Origin: Leptolyngbya sp. SIO1E4
GTDB lineage: Bacteria; Cyanobacteriota; Cyanobacteriia; Phormidesmidales; Phormidesmidaceae
Length of the DNA stretch: 64,000 nucleotides
Reading direction: 5' to 3'
Assembly (NCBI GenBank): GCA_010672825.2
Contig: JAAHFU020000004.1
Location: 620,001-684,000, forward strand
Part shown: positions 19,265 through 26,830 of the stretch, piece by piece
Layout: every line of letters begins with the position of its first letter
Position numbering within the stretch: the first letter of the stretch is position 1
The notes under the pieces: generated by a model
What the model was told of the DNA's origin: nothing
What the model saw: only the letters and a program-made list of their open reading frames with translations
Database searches by the model: none
Translations under genes and position numbers: made by a program

Positions 19265-19440
19265 CGTGGAAGCGGGTTTCAGTGAGGCGGCCTAACTCGT
19301 CGTAGAGATAGCGAGTGGTGTGGCCCAGAGCATCTTCTAGGGATTCGAGATTGCTGGTGCTGCTGTAGTCGAACTCGGTTCCTTGATTCACCGCATCGGT
19401 GGTGGCCAGCAGTTTGCCACGACTATCGTAGTGATTACAA
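19265..19440 (-). pseudogene. Rhs/YD-repeat fragment
   Basis: It encodes NHYDSRGKLLATTDAVNQGT, then EFDYSSTSNLESLEDALGH and RYLYDELGRLTETRFHDGT, unmistakable YD repeats. There are only about 58 codons, without start or 5-prime part. Its 5-prime edge abuts a small repeat at 19445-19508, and its 3-prime edge is the out-of-frame junction with the orphan domain. Confidence 0.85.
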
Positions 19441-19444
19441 GAGA

Positions 19445-19508
19445 GTGGTGCGTTCCAAAAATAACTTTGAAATGGAAGTAATCTTTAATTGGGGCAACGC
19501 ACCCTACC
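19445..19508. repeat. Boundary repeat 1 (GTGCGTT...AACGCACCCTAC)
   Basis: About 64 bases with inverted ends GGTGCGTTCC and AACGCACCCTAC and poorly conserved middle. Similar elements lie at the 5-prime edge of two other Rhs fragments (22717 and 25400). It looks like a short palindromic-ended mobile repeat. Confidence 0.6.
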
Positions 19509-19516
19509 TGGCGCTG

Positions 19517-20140
19517 TCATTTAACCACAGTCAAAAAACCATAAATAATCCAAGAAAATATCAAAAATAACTTTAATTTTTCGACAAGTTTCTTCTTGCA
19601 TTTAAATACAGCGAAACTAATGTAAAGTGTAGAGAATGCTATTAGAAAATTCCCAAATAAAATCTTAGCGATCGGACCAATGCCGAAAAAGTATTGATGC
19701 ACTATTGGTGACGATATAACCGATATAATTACACTCGAAGTAAAATAGCTAATCCAGGATGACAGTAAGCAGGGTGATAAAGTTGCTGAAACTTTCCCAA
19801 AAAGATTTAACATCCCCATCTTTACTTTTCTGTTTTTGCTGGCTTCATAAGCCAATTCTAAGGGGAGGGTTGCGGTTAAAAATAAATAGGCATTTATGCC
19901 GATTCTGTTAAACAAAATGATACTTCTATCTTTCGTGTTTAAGCCTTCCAATTCTTCAGAGTGGTTCAATATTGAAATAATTGGGATGTTATCAACATGT
20001 GCAGGTGAGCTGGATGCCAGATAGTTCATCTGCACAATTAATACGCCCAGCAATAAAGGCAATAATAAATTCACTAAAACGCCTTGTCGTTTTGATTTTA
20101 TTTCGTAAATTTTCTGAAAATAAGAATCAATAAATTTCAT
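19517..20140 (-). CDS. Polytopic membrane protein of the Rhs region (207 aa)
   Basis: It has four or five hydrophobic segments (GVLVNLLLPLLLGVLIVQMNYL, INAYLFLTATLPLELAYEA, LLSSWISYFTSSVIISVISS, NFLIAFSTLYISFAVF and LFLIFSWIIYGFLTVV). The ends are basic. It follows a decayed orphan C-terminal domain, so it could be an immunity protein against a membrane-acting toxin, but no family was recognised. AT-rich like its neighbours. Confidence 0.6.
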   Translation of the reverse strand: MKFIDSYFQKIYEIKSKRQGVLVNLLLPLLLGVLIVQMNYLASSSPAHVDNIPIISILNHSEELEGLNTKDRSIILFNRIGINAYLFLTATLPLELAYEASKNRKVKMGMLNLFGKVSATLSPCLLSSWISYFTSSVIISVISSPIVHQYFFGIGPIAKILFGNFLIAFSTLYISFAVFKCKKKLVEKLKLFLIFSWIIYGFLTVVK

Positions 20141-20243
20141 CGGTTTTATTCGATTAAAATTAAGATTTTCTAAAATCCCATATGACTGAAAAGTTGATTA
20201 AGATTGAAACTTCTCAGTCAAGCAGCGTATGAATTCTTGCTAG

Positions 20244-20580
20244 TTACAATCCTGTAGGAGGTTCATAAGAAACCCGAGGTTCTTCCCAGCCTGTTATGGG
20301 TATAGCAAGTCCGGTTTCAAGGCCTGCACTAAACATCAATCCCAAAACTCAAGCCTGTCAAATCACCAACTCCCTGACCCATAGTCATGATTCCTGTGTC
20401 TGCACCAACTCCAGGTGTGATAGAGAGTCCAAAGGTTACCGAATATGTTGGAGCTAGCACTATTGGGCTGAAGCCTAGAGCAGATGATGATTTTTAGTTC
20501 ATTGTGTCATATGTACCAGATACTATAAGTGGTAAACCGCTAACACTAAATTCTGGGCCAAGAAGTGCAAATACAACGTT
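20244..20580 (-). pseudogene. Decayed Gly-rich orphan C-terminal domain
   Basis: The minus strand encodes GPEFSVSGLPLIVSGTYDTMN, a stop, then GFSPIVLAPTYSVTFGLSIT, PGVGADTGIMTMGQGVG and, after a frameshift, GLETGLAIPITGWEEP. It resembles the end of the intact domain at 23569-24168 and the tail at 22365-22510: alternating small and hydrophobic residues ending in a short Pro-rich tail. It is broken by one stop and one frameshift. The rest of 20141-20783 shows no other feature. Confidence 0.55.
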
Positions 20581-20783
20581 TTCACATAGAAAGGCTCGAA
20601 AGTCATCTGTCAGCAGGGGACACCCCCTACGCTGAACGGCACTGACATAAGCGTTTTGAATCATTGAAACCCTTGATGCACCGTAAAATGGGCATTGCCC
20701 ACCGGCCTTAATTCAGTGCCATTTCACCCTACGCTTACTTGTTCGCGGGGAATCCTTGATCGCCTCTGCCGCAGGCTGAGTAG

Positions 20784-21362
20784 TTACCGTAAATATTCAA
20801 GTTCGAGGGGACATCCTAAATTTTCAGAGAGTAAGGCAGCTAGTTTTTCAATCTCTGGCACGGAAATATACTTATTTCTAAGTTTAATTTTATTTTGTCC
20901 AAGATCAATAATTAAGAAAGGCTTGTATATTAGATCGCGCTTACCCCAAACAAACGTCTGCTGCTTAGAGATGGGATAAGCTGTGATTTTTGACACCCTA
21001 AAACTAGTTTGAGAATTGGTATAAAATGTGACGCCCAAGATGCCATAAGCTGCAAATATTTCCGAGCTGGAGATTTGTATATATATCCTTTCAAGAAGGT
21101 CAAATAAAGCCTTGAGAAACTCTAATGTCAAGGCAAATAAAGGAAAAGTCATTAGAATAAAAATCTCTTCTTTGGACAGAATGCCACCTAAAAAAAGAAG
21201 GCCAAAATAGTACATTGTGGCTAGGAACATACAGAATCTAAAAGTTTCTAAAGCCACGATTTTGAATATTTGCAATTTGTTTTTCCCAGAAGAAATGGAA
21301 ATCTCTAAATTTTCTTCGCTTTTCAGTACTATGACACTTCTCGATTCTCTTCTCTTCATCAA
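20784..21362 (-). CDS. Membrane protein with soluble C-terminal domain (192 aa)
   Basis: Two hydrophobic segments (FRFCMFLATMYYFGLLFLGG and EIFILMTFPLFALTLEFLKA) are followed by a beta-rich domain of about 100 residues (GILGVTFYTNSQTSFRVSKI, DLGQNKIKLRNKYISVPEIE). This gives a layout like membrane-anchored PH-type proteins. The function is unknown. It is one of several immunity-type genes in the Rhs module array. Confidence 0.55.
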   Translation of the reverse strand: MMKRRESRSVIVLKSEENLEISISSGKNKLQIFKIVALETFRFCMFLATMYYFGLLFLGGILSKEEIFILMTFPLFALTLEFLKALFDLLERIYIQISSSEIFAAYGILGVTFYTNSQTSFRVSKITAYPISKQQTFVWGKRDLIYKPFLIIDLGQNKIKLRNKYISVPEIEKLAALLSENLGCPLELEYLR

Positions 21363-21566
21363 TCTATTTTCATTTTTACTGCTGACCCAAGTATCCTGTT
21401 CAGAATAAAACCTGATTATGATGAGTTCACTAAATAAATACAGCGTTTCTGAAGCTAGTGAGGTGCAAATAACAACCTGAAACCCTTGTGCTCAGGTAAA
21501 GTGATGTACCTCACCAGGCAAGGAAATGCTGTAAATGGTTACAGAACATCATCATAGTTTAAAGAA

Positions 21567-21686
21567 ATGACTGATGAGATTGCTCAGGAGCATCAGAACA
21601 TCGGCGTCACAACAGACAACGAAAGACTTTTCAATCGTGGCAAACTCAAGGCGTTTAAACAAATGCTTGATGACAAAGGACTGTAG
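21567..21686 (+). CDS. Small orphan frame on the opposite strand (39 aa)
   Basis: ATG-started, 39 residues, charged and helical (MTDEIAQEHQNIGVTTDNER start, KQMLDDKGL end). The composition is protein-like, unlike its minus-strand surroundings. No ribosome binding site or family was recognised. It may be a remnant of another mobile gene. Confidence 0.25.
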   Translation: MTDEIAQEHQNIGVTTDNERLFNRGKLKAFKQMLDDKGL

Positions 21687-21720
21687 AGGGGAGGGCGATC
21701 AGGAACTGAGCTAGGCAGGC

Positions 21721-21864
21721 GTGGAACTGTACAACGAGGGGGCAAGTGACAGAGTTAGGGAAGCATGGAAGGGATCGGCGGATTACCTAAAGTACGCAAG
21801 AGCCCATAGAGGATGGTACCCGATACAAAGCTTAGGCGACGATGAGCGTAAGTTCCCCTTATGA
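21721..21864 (+). CDS. Small orphan frame on the opposite strand (47 aa)
   Basis: GTG-started, 47 residues, with GASDRVREAWKGSADYLKYA and RAHRGWYPIQSLGDDER, which looks like real coding sequence. It is just downstream of the 39-aa frame, separated by a stop-containing stretch, so the two may be pieces of one decayed gene. Confidence 0.25.
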   Translation: MELYNEGASDRVREAWKGSADYLKYARAHRGWYPIQSLGDDERKFPL

Positions 21865-22314
21865 AGAAGATTTCAGAGCTTCTGATATTCCGCTATGGAA
21901 AGGCTCCGCGATCTCAAGAGCCTTCCGGGTCATACGTATTACCGATACGGTTGGCTTGCCAATAAATAGCTTATACAGACTGTTGCTTCCGTGTCTAACG
22001 CATTTTATGCTGACTATTGAGTGCCACGGAACTACGATGGAAGGTATCCCCAAAAAAACAGGGGCAATTGAGATGTACAAACCGCTATTGCTCGCACCAA
22101 CAGTGGACAAGGTGGTACGAACATTTATTGGGAACTGACCGATAGAGACATCTTGAAAATATTTCAACTTTGCGTCATCCGGATTTTTTTTAACTCTGTA
22201 AAGCTGCACTAGTTTACGCATAGAACCGAAGTAACATATTAAAAACAGAATCAAGTTGGTAACAAACAGAATCAAAACTAACTGAAATATAAAACTGATT
22301 GTTGAATTATCCAT
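21859..22314 (-). CDS. Membrane-anchored immunity-type protein (151 aa)
   Basis: One N-terminal membrane helix (FIFQLVLILFVTNLILFLIC), then a beta-rich cytosolic domain (GLYISIAPVFLGIPSIVVPW, SIVSIKCVRHG). It starts about 50 bp after a displaced C-terminal tail (22365-22510) in toxin-then-immunity order. An immunity role is inferred from position. No family was recognised. Confidence 0.55.
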   Translation of the reverse strand: MDNSTISFIFQLVLILFVTNLILFLICYFGSMRKLVQLYRVKKNPDDAKLKYFQDVSIGQFPINVRTTLSTVGASNSGLYISIAPVFLGIPSIVVPWHSIVSIKCVRHGSNSLYKLFIGKPTVSVIRMTRKALEIAEPFHSGISEALKSSS

Positions 22315-22364
22315 TGAATTGATTTCTCAGTACTTTTGAAACGAGCAAGATTATGAAAGACAAA

Positions 22365-22510
22365 CTAGTTTCTTTCTGTCGGAGTATTGGGAATATTCAG
22401 GTCAACTGGAATGCCAATCGAGAAGCCAGCGAATAGAGACGCTCCCCAGTTGTACCCTCCATCAATGTTTTGAGGAATACTATTAGCATCAACTTCATGA
22501 AAAGCAGCAT
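22365..22510 (-). pseudogene. Displaced Rhs C-terminal tail
   Basis: It encodes NAAFHEVDANSIPQNIDGGY, then NWGASLFAGFSIGIPVDLN and IPNTPTERN-stop. The FSIGIPVDLNIPNTP end parallels VGFSIPLPSRQPRPDQ of the domain at 23569-24168. It follows a YD-repeat fragment but in another frame, so it cannot be translated from it without a shift. Confidence 0.55.
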
Positions 22511-22700
22511 TAGAGAATCCTCATCCAGCACCGTTTCCAGACGGTTGCGCTCATCGTAGGTGTAGGCAACGCTGCCGTTGGGAGTGGAGACAGCAGTCCG
22601 ATTCCCGGCCTCATCATATTGATACTCAATGGTGGCACCACTGGGGAGATAAGGAGCATTCGGGTCGGTACGGGCAATGAGACGGCGTTGCGCGCAAGGA
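22511..22700 (-). pseudogene. Rhs/YD-repeat fragment
   Basis: It encodes RLIARTDPNAPYLPSG, EYQYDEAGNRTAVSTPNGS and AYTYDERNRLETVLDED, clear YD repeats. About 60 codons remain, without a start. The 5-prime edge is next to a boundary repeat at 22717-22780. The 3-prime edge is an out-of-frame junction with the C-terminal tail. Confidence 0.8.
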
Positions 22701-22716
22701 TAAGGCTGATTGGGGA

Positions 22717-22780
22717 TGGTGCGTTTCAGGGATAGTAGAAGCACGGCAGTTGTTGATGAAAAACTCACGCACCCTACGTC
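22717..22780. repeat. Boundary repeat 2 (GTGCGTT...CACGCACCCTAC)
   Basis: Ends GGTGCGTTTC and CACGCACCCTACG, about 64 bases. It is the same type as 19445-19508 and 25400-25463 and again lies at the upstream edge of an Rhs fragment. Confidence 0.55.
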
Positions 22781-22873
22781 AACTCTTGTTTCGCGCTTGG
22801 GTGATGAAGTAGGTGCCTCCCAGATTTATAGGTTTTCGGTAGTTGGACATAGAAAGGAATGGTTTTGTTAGCT

Positions 22874-23539
22874 CTATCTTTCCTCAAGCAACCGCTTCAG
22901 AATAGTTATTGAGTTTACGCTACCCTCATCTCTAGCAACATCCAAAGGTGTTCTTCCACCATTAGTTTTTGCATCGAGTTGTGCTCCATTCTCAAGCAGA
23001 ATTTTTATTTGCTCAGGCTGATCTGAAAGGGCAGCAAAATGCAACACTGAAGCTCCTGTAATAGCTCTAGCGTTGAGGTCTGCTCCTTGCTCTATGAGGA
23101 AAAGAGTAATCTCAGTATTGCTTTGCGATGCAGACCAGTGTAATGGTGTCGCTCCTTCATTATTTACAGAGTAAACACTAGCTCCGTATTGGAGGAGTAG
23201 TTTAACCATGTCTATCCGACCTACCGCTACGGCTTGATGCAGGGCAGTATCTCCCAGAGATATTTTGTTGGGGTCTGCTCCGTTCTCTAGTAAAAGTTGA
23301 ACCATAGGCATATCGGCATAGGCTACCGCTGCCATGAGTACGCTCATTTGCTCGTGGTATGAGTCAGCACTCATGCCCAAATTCATCATGAAAATAGCTT
23401 TATCTACATTATTTGAACGAACAGCTGACATAAATAGCGCGTTAGGAGTTAAATATGCATGAATCAAAAAGGCTCCAAGAAACAGTATCAAAGATGAAAA
23501 CGCAAACTTTCTTTGCTCGTTCTTTCTTTGTTCGTCCAC
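22874..23539 (-). CDS. Ankyrin-repeat membrane-anchored protein
   Basis: 221 residues. An N-terminal hydrophobic segment (FAFSSLILFLGAFLIHAYLT) is followed by about five ankyrin repeats with typical blocks: PMVQLLLENGADPNKISLGD, TALHQAVAVGRIDMVKLLLQ, GATPLHWSASQSNTEITLF and GRTPLDVARDEGS. It starts 29 bp after the Gly-rich orphan C-terminal domain at 23569-24168. Ankyrin proteins are a known class of immunity proteins in polymorphic toxin loci, and this role is inferred. A general scaffold role is the alternative. Confidence 0.8.
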   Translation of the reverse strand: MDEQRKNEQRKFAFSSLILFLGAFLIHAYLTPNALFMSAVRSNNVDKAIFMMNLGMSADSYHEQMSVLMAAVAYADMPMVQLLLENGADPNKISLGDTALHQAVAVGRIDMVKLLLQYGASVYSVNNEGATPLHWSASQSNTEITLFLIEQGADLNARAITGASVLHFAALSDQPEQIKILLENGAQLDAKTNGGRTPLDVARDEGSVNSITILKRLLEER

Positions 23540-23568
23540 ACTCGTAATACTTAATACTCCACAAGTTT

Positions 23569-24168
23569 CTATACATCAGGCGTCCTTTGATCAGGACGAG
23601 GCTGTCTTGAAGGAAGTGGAATAGAAAATCCAACCTCAGCGGAAACTCCAGGAGAAGCATATCCAAAAGTTTGAATCGGATTGTTAAATAGTCCAAAGGT
23701 TTGATCGCTTCTAACAATTCCGTAGCCCATCGTATAGGCTTGAATACTAAGTCCTGGTAAGGCAGGAGCTATGGCGTTAGCTTCAATCTGCAGAAAACCA
23801 CCCCCTAGAACTAGAGGTCTAGCACCAAACACAGCTGGGGAAGTAATGCTTATAGGTGCTGAAACCACGCTACTATTTGCAGCATAACGTGTTCCGCGTG
23901 GAAGCAAACTGGTGACATTGCTTGATACAAAAGTGAATGGGTCAAACGCTATGCTTCTTCCAGCAGATAAAATCAACCATCGACCAAAAGTTTCTTTTCC
24001 GGCAAAAGGTTCTGAAACTGCCGTGACATAAGCGAATCCTGCTGAATTCAAGATTCCCAACGGGGCTCCTACAGACACACTTGTCCCTCGCCCATCCCAA
24101 TTTATTTGACCGTCCTTTGCAGCTCTTAACCCTGCAATGAGCTGCGAGCCACCTAACGTAATCCCCAT
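23569..24168 (-). CDS. Orphan Gly-rich Rhs C-terminal domain
   Basis: 199 residues, rich in Gly/Ser/Ala/Pro with alternating hydrophobic residues (WDGRGTSVSVGAPLGILNSA, GARPLVLGGGFLQIEANAI). It ends in a charged Pro-rich tail (PSRQPRPDQRTPDV). The open frame continues upstream of this ATG to about 24230 (GRLSTLAATKIRNDLAVLEM), right to the YD-repeat end, but out of frame with it. It is probably the C-terminal domain of a former Rhs protein. Beta-strand-like periodicity could suggest a membrane-active or barrel-like domain; this is speculation. Confidence 0.5.
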   Translation of the reverse strand: MGITLGGSQLIAGLRAAKDGQINWDGRGTSVSVGAPLGILNSAGFAYVTAVSEPFAGKETFGRWLILSAGRSIAFDPFTFVSSNVTSLLPRGTRYAANSSVVSAPISITSPAVFGARPLVLGGGFLQIEANAIAPALPGLSIQAYTMGYGIVRSDQTFGLFNNPIQTFGYASPGVSAEVGFSIPLPSRQPRPDQRTPDV

Positions 24169-24215
24169 TTCTAGTACTGCCAGATCATTACGGATCTTGG
24201 TTGCCGCTAAAGTAC

Positions 24216-25394
24216 TTAACCTACCAAACGATTCTCATCACTCCAGGTGTAGGTGATTTGCTCGTCTGGACTCGTTTCGGTCATCAGATTGCCATTGTCG
24301 TCGTAGGTATAGGTGGTGGTGATACCCTGGGTCGTCTCGCTTAAGAGACGGTCATTGTCGTCGTAGGTGTAGGTGGTTAGCCCCTCAACGGAATCATCCT
24401 TCGTGAGGCGATTGCCCACCGCATCAAAGGTGTAAGCGATCGTGCGGTTGCCCTCGACCGGGTCAGTAATCTTCTCTTCCACCAGACGATACAGCTCGTC
24501 GTAGGTGTACTCGACTGTGCGACCTCCGAGTTCTTCTACTAAGGTCTTATTCCCCACGGCATCGTAGGTGTAACGGTAGCTGGCGATGATCGTCTCGGTA
24601 CTGTCTTTGCTCTCCAGATACGTGAGTCGATACAGCTCATCGTACTCGTAGGTTTGTACCGTGCCGTTGGGTCGCTCGGTGCGGGTGAGGTTGCCCACTG
24701 CGTCGTAGGTGTAGGTGGTTTCATCGCCGTTGGGAGCGGTGACTTTGGCCAGCTGGTTCAGCTCAGTGTACGCGTAAGTGGTGACACCGCTGGGAGCGGT
24801 AATCGTCTCCACTTGACCAGAGGCGTGATAGGTGTAAGCAACCGCCGTGCCATCGGGTTCTGTTCGAGACAGTAAGCGTCCTTGAGTGTCGTAATCATAG
24901 AGGGTGGTGCCGCGATCGTCCGTGACCGATTCCCGTTTGCCGCCATCACTATAGCTAAACGCAACGGTGACCCCGTCATTGACTAAGGTTTTGGTGGTGA
25001 GTTGGTTGAGGTCGTTGTAGGCGTAAATAATCACCTCGCCGTTAAAGTCAGTGGTCTTCACGATGCGCCCGACGGCATCGTATTCCACTTCGGAGCGCTG
25101 CTCCAAGGGTCTGACAGTAGCGGTGAGGCGTCCGAGGCCATCGTATTCAAAGCGAGTGATTTGCCCTCGGGCATCGGTTTGTTTGACCAGGTTACTGGCT
25201 TCGTCGTAGTCATAGCGCGTCCGCTGTTCTCGGGGGTCGATGACAGCGGTGAGGCGGTCTAAGGCGTCGTATTCAAAGCGAGTGGTGCGGCCCAGGGCAT
25301 CGGTTTCGGCAATGTCATTGCCGCTGGTGTCGTAGGTGGTTTGGGTGCGGGTGCCATCAGGATAGAGGGTTTCACTTCGCTGGCCTAGCATCAA
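24216..25394 (-). CDS. Truncated Rhs/YD-repeat core protein
   Basis: 392 residues of uninterrupted YD repeats (about 18 units of the form YxYDxxGxLxxxxxPDG). It is a 3-prime part of an Rhs shell domain. Full-length Rhs proteins exceed 1000 residues and begin with signal or trafficking domains. Here the 5-prime end stops just before a boundary repeat at 25400. The frame ends SDENRLVG-stop one base out of frame with the following C-terminal domain. If expressed it would be a shell fragment without toxin. Confidence 0.85.
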   Translation of the reverse strand: MMLGQRSETLYPDGTRTQTTYDTSGNDIAETDALGRTTRFEYDALDRLTAVIDPREQRTRYDYDEASNLVKQTDARGQITRFEYDGLGRLTATVRPLEQRSEVEYDAVGRIVKTTDFNGEVIIYAYNDLNQLTTKTLVNDGVTVAFSYSDGGKRESVTDDRGTTLYDYDTQGRLLSRTEPDGTAVAYTYHASGQVETITAPSGVTTYAYTELNQLAKVTAPNGDETTYTYDAVGNLTRTERPNGTVQTYEYDELYRLTYLESKDSTETIIASYRYTYDAVGNKTLVEELGGRTVEYTYDELYRLVEEKITDPVEGNRTIAYTFDAVGNRLTKDDSVEGLTTYTYDDNDRLLSETTQGITTTYTYDDNGNLMTETSPDEQITYTWSDENRLVG

Positions 25395-25399
25395 TCAGG

Positions 25400-25463
25400 G
25401 GCAGTGCGTTCCAACCATTTGATCAGTATGGAGATTATCGGTAGACAAGGAACGTACTCTACG
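25400..25463. repeat. Boundary repeat 3 (GTGCGTT...AACGTACTCTACG)
   Basis: Ends CAGTGCGTTCC and GAACGTACTCTACG, about 64 bases. It is a weaker match to the other two boundary repeats and again sits at the upstream edge of a YD-repeat fragment. Confidence 0.45.
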
Positions 25464-25485
25464 CTTGCTGCCAACTCTATCTGAC

Positions 25486-26013
25486 TTATGTAACTTGCTG
25501 GAAGGTTAGTCCTTCTAACGAACATCGCTCAACCAGCTCTTTAAAGGATTCTGAAACAATAAAGTGATTAACACGAGGTAGCCAGAAAATATGCCTATCT
25601 TTGACTAATTTCTCTTGAAAAACATAAGACTCGACTCTGACTAGACCAGAAGAATTTTGTTCCCAAACTGAGCGTTCATAATCTAGGCAATCCAATTTGT
25701 CGAGAACCTTTATGTAAAAGAAATCGCTATTCTCTAGCGTTTTCAATGGAAGTGCTTCTATACTTCCTGAAAGTAAATTCTCAAGATAATTTAAGGCTCT
25801 CTCACTAAAGACAAGATCTAAGGCAGAGAAGCTAGGAAAATCTCCTGGATTACCGAGTGAAATAACCTCTGTTAATATAGGTTGCCAAGGCTCCTTGATG
25901 TCATTTATGTAATATTGCCTTCGATAATTTATGAACCAATGAAGATCATTACTTTTGATGATCTGAAGAGAATCATAGTTGTCTGGTAGTGGTTTGGGTC
26001 TGTAAAAATGCAT
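25486..26013 (-). CDS. Imm11/Imm43-like immunity protein
   Basis: 175 residues beginning MHFYRPKPLPDNYDSLQI. The ending HFIVSESFKELVERCSLEGL-TFQQV matches the closing motif of the Imm11/Imm43 group (VS..F...VE...L.GL.F..V). The start is chosen by GAGGAGAAAG immediately upstream, although the frame is open further. It lies directly after an AHH-nuclease-like toxin fragment, a combination known in polymorphic toxin systems. Confidence 0.7.
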   Translation of the reverse strand: MHFYRPKPLPDNYDSLQIIKSNDLHWFINYRRQYYINDIKEPWQPILTEVISLGNPGDFPSFSALDLVFSERALNYLENLLSGSIEALPLKTLENSDFFYIKVLDKLDCLDYERSVWEQNSSGLVRVESYVFQEKLVKDRHIFWLPRVNHFIVSESFKELVERCSLEGLTFQQVT

Positions 26014-26023
26014 AACTTTCTCC

Positions 26024-26263
26024 TCAAAATTTAAATGTATTATTCTGCATTTCTCTTCCAATATTTTCTAATTCAGTTTTCACGGAAGCAGCATCAGGTA
26101 AGTTTTGTATCCTACTCAGAACTTCCACAGATGCTGAGTTTTTGTGGTAACCGCGCTTCAAATGAGCATCCCTTGATAATCCCACACCATTAGATGCATT
26201 ATTGATGTCAATTCTATATGAATTGAGAATTGAGCGAGCTTGTGCTCCGGCACTAACCAGCAA
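26024..26263 (-). CDS. AHH-type nuclease toxin domain, N-terminally truncated
   Basis: A 79-residue frame containing ILNSYRIDINNASNGVGLSR, DAHLKRGYHKNSASVEVL and SRIQNLPDAASVKTELENIG. This fits the AHH/HNH-endonuclease VII fold found at Rhs C-termini (IDIN.A.NGV.L....H....H), with the first conserved His seen in AHL. An in-frame TAA at about 26274 cuts it from any Rhs core, and only CTG/TTG starts are available, so it is probably silent. The immunity-like gene follows 10 bp downstream. Confidence 0.65.
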   Translation of the reverse strand: MLVSAGAQARSILNSYRIDINNASNGVGLSRDAHLKRGYHKNSASVEVLSRIQNLPDAASVKTELENIGREMQNNTFKF

Positions 26264-26830
26264 CGACTTTTAGCCTTCATCCCCCTTTAGTAGTTCAGTG
26301 CCTATGGCTGCTCACCCTAACAGCTATACGATCGCAACCATTAATTCTGCGTTTGGTCGGTGTATAGGTCGTTGGGTTGTGCGATCGCGAAGCCTTGCCG
26401 CCTAAGTAGGTGAAGGTAGAAAAATGCAACTATGTCTCGAAATGGAAATAAGGCTCTAAATCCTAGACTTAGAAAGAATTTTATCTGGATTTATAAATGG
26501 ATACATAGCTCACGATTTCAAACCTTGGCTACTTATGGCTGATCTAATTGTTTTGAAGATAGCGCTGTTGTGAGGTTGTGAGCTGATAAGTTGGTGTTGG
26601 TGGATCTCATGTGACATAAATTGGTTCGATTCCTGATCGCATTATCGTCAAAAGAATAGGAGTATTTATTTGGTATAGGGCTAAAGTGGCTGATTGGTAA
26701 ACGAGCCGGAGACTTGTGAAAGTGTTGGTGGGCGGTGCCCACTACCCCTTGGATGATAAAGTAGATACCCCTCAAAGGAAACAATCTATACAGTGCCAAT
26801 CTTACACTCGCTTGTTTGTGAATTTTATTA
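26264..26830. other. Non-coding stretch in the Rhs region
   Basis: About 570 bases with two HIP1-like sites near 26330 and 26395 and AT-rich sequence. A 103-codon minus frame exists at 26533-26844 but has poor protein character (clustered His/Asn, no domain) and is not called. Confidence 0.4.
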
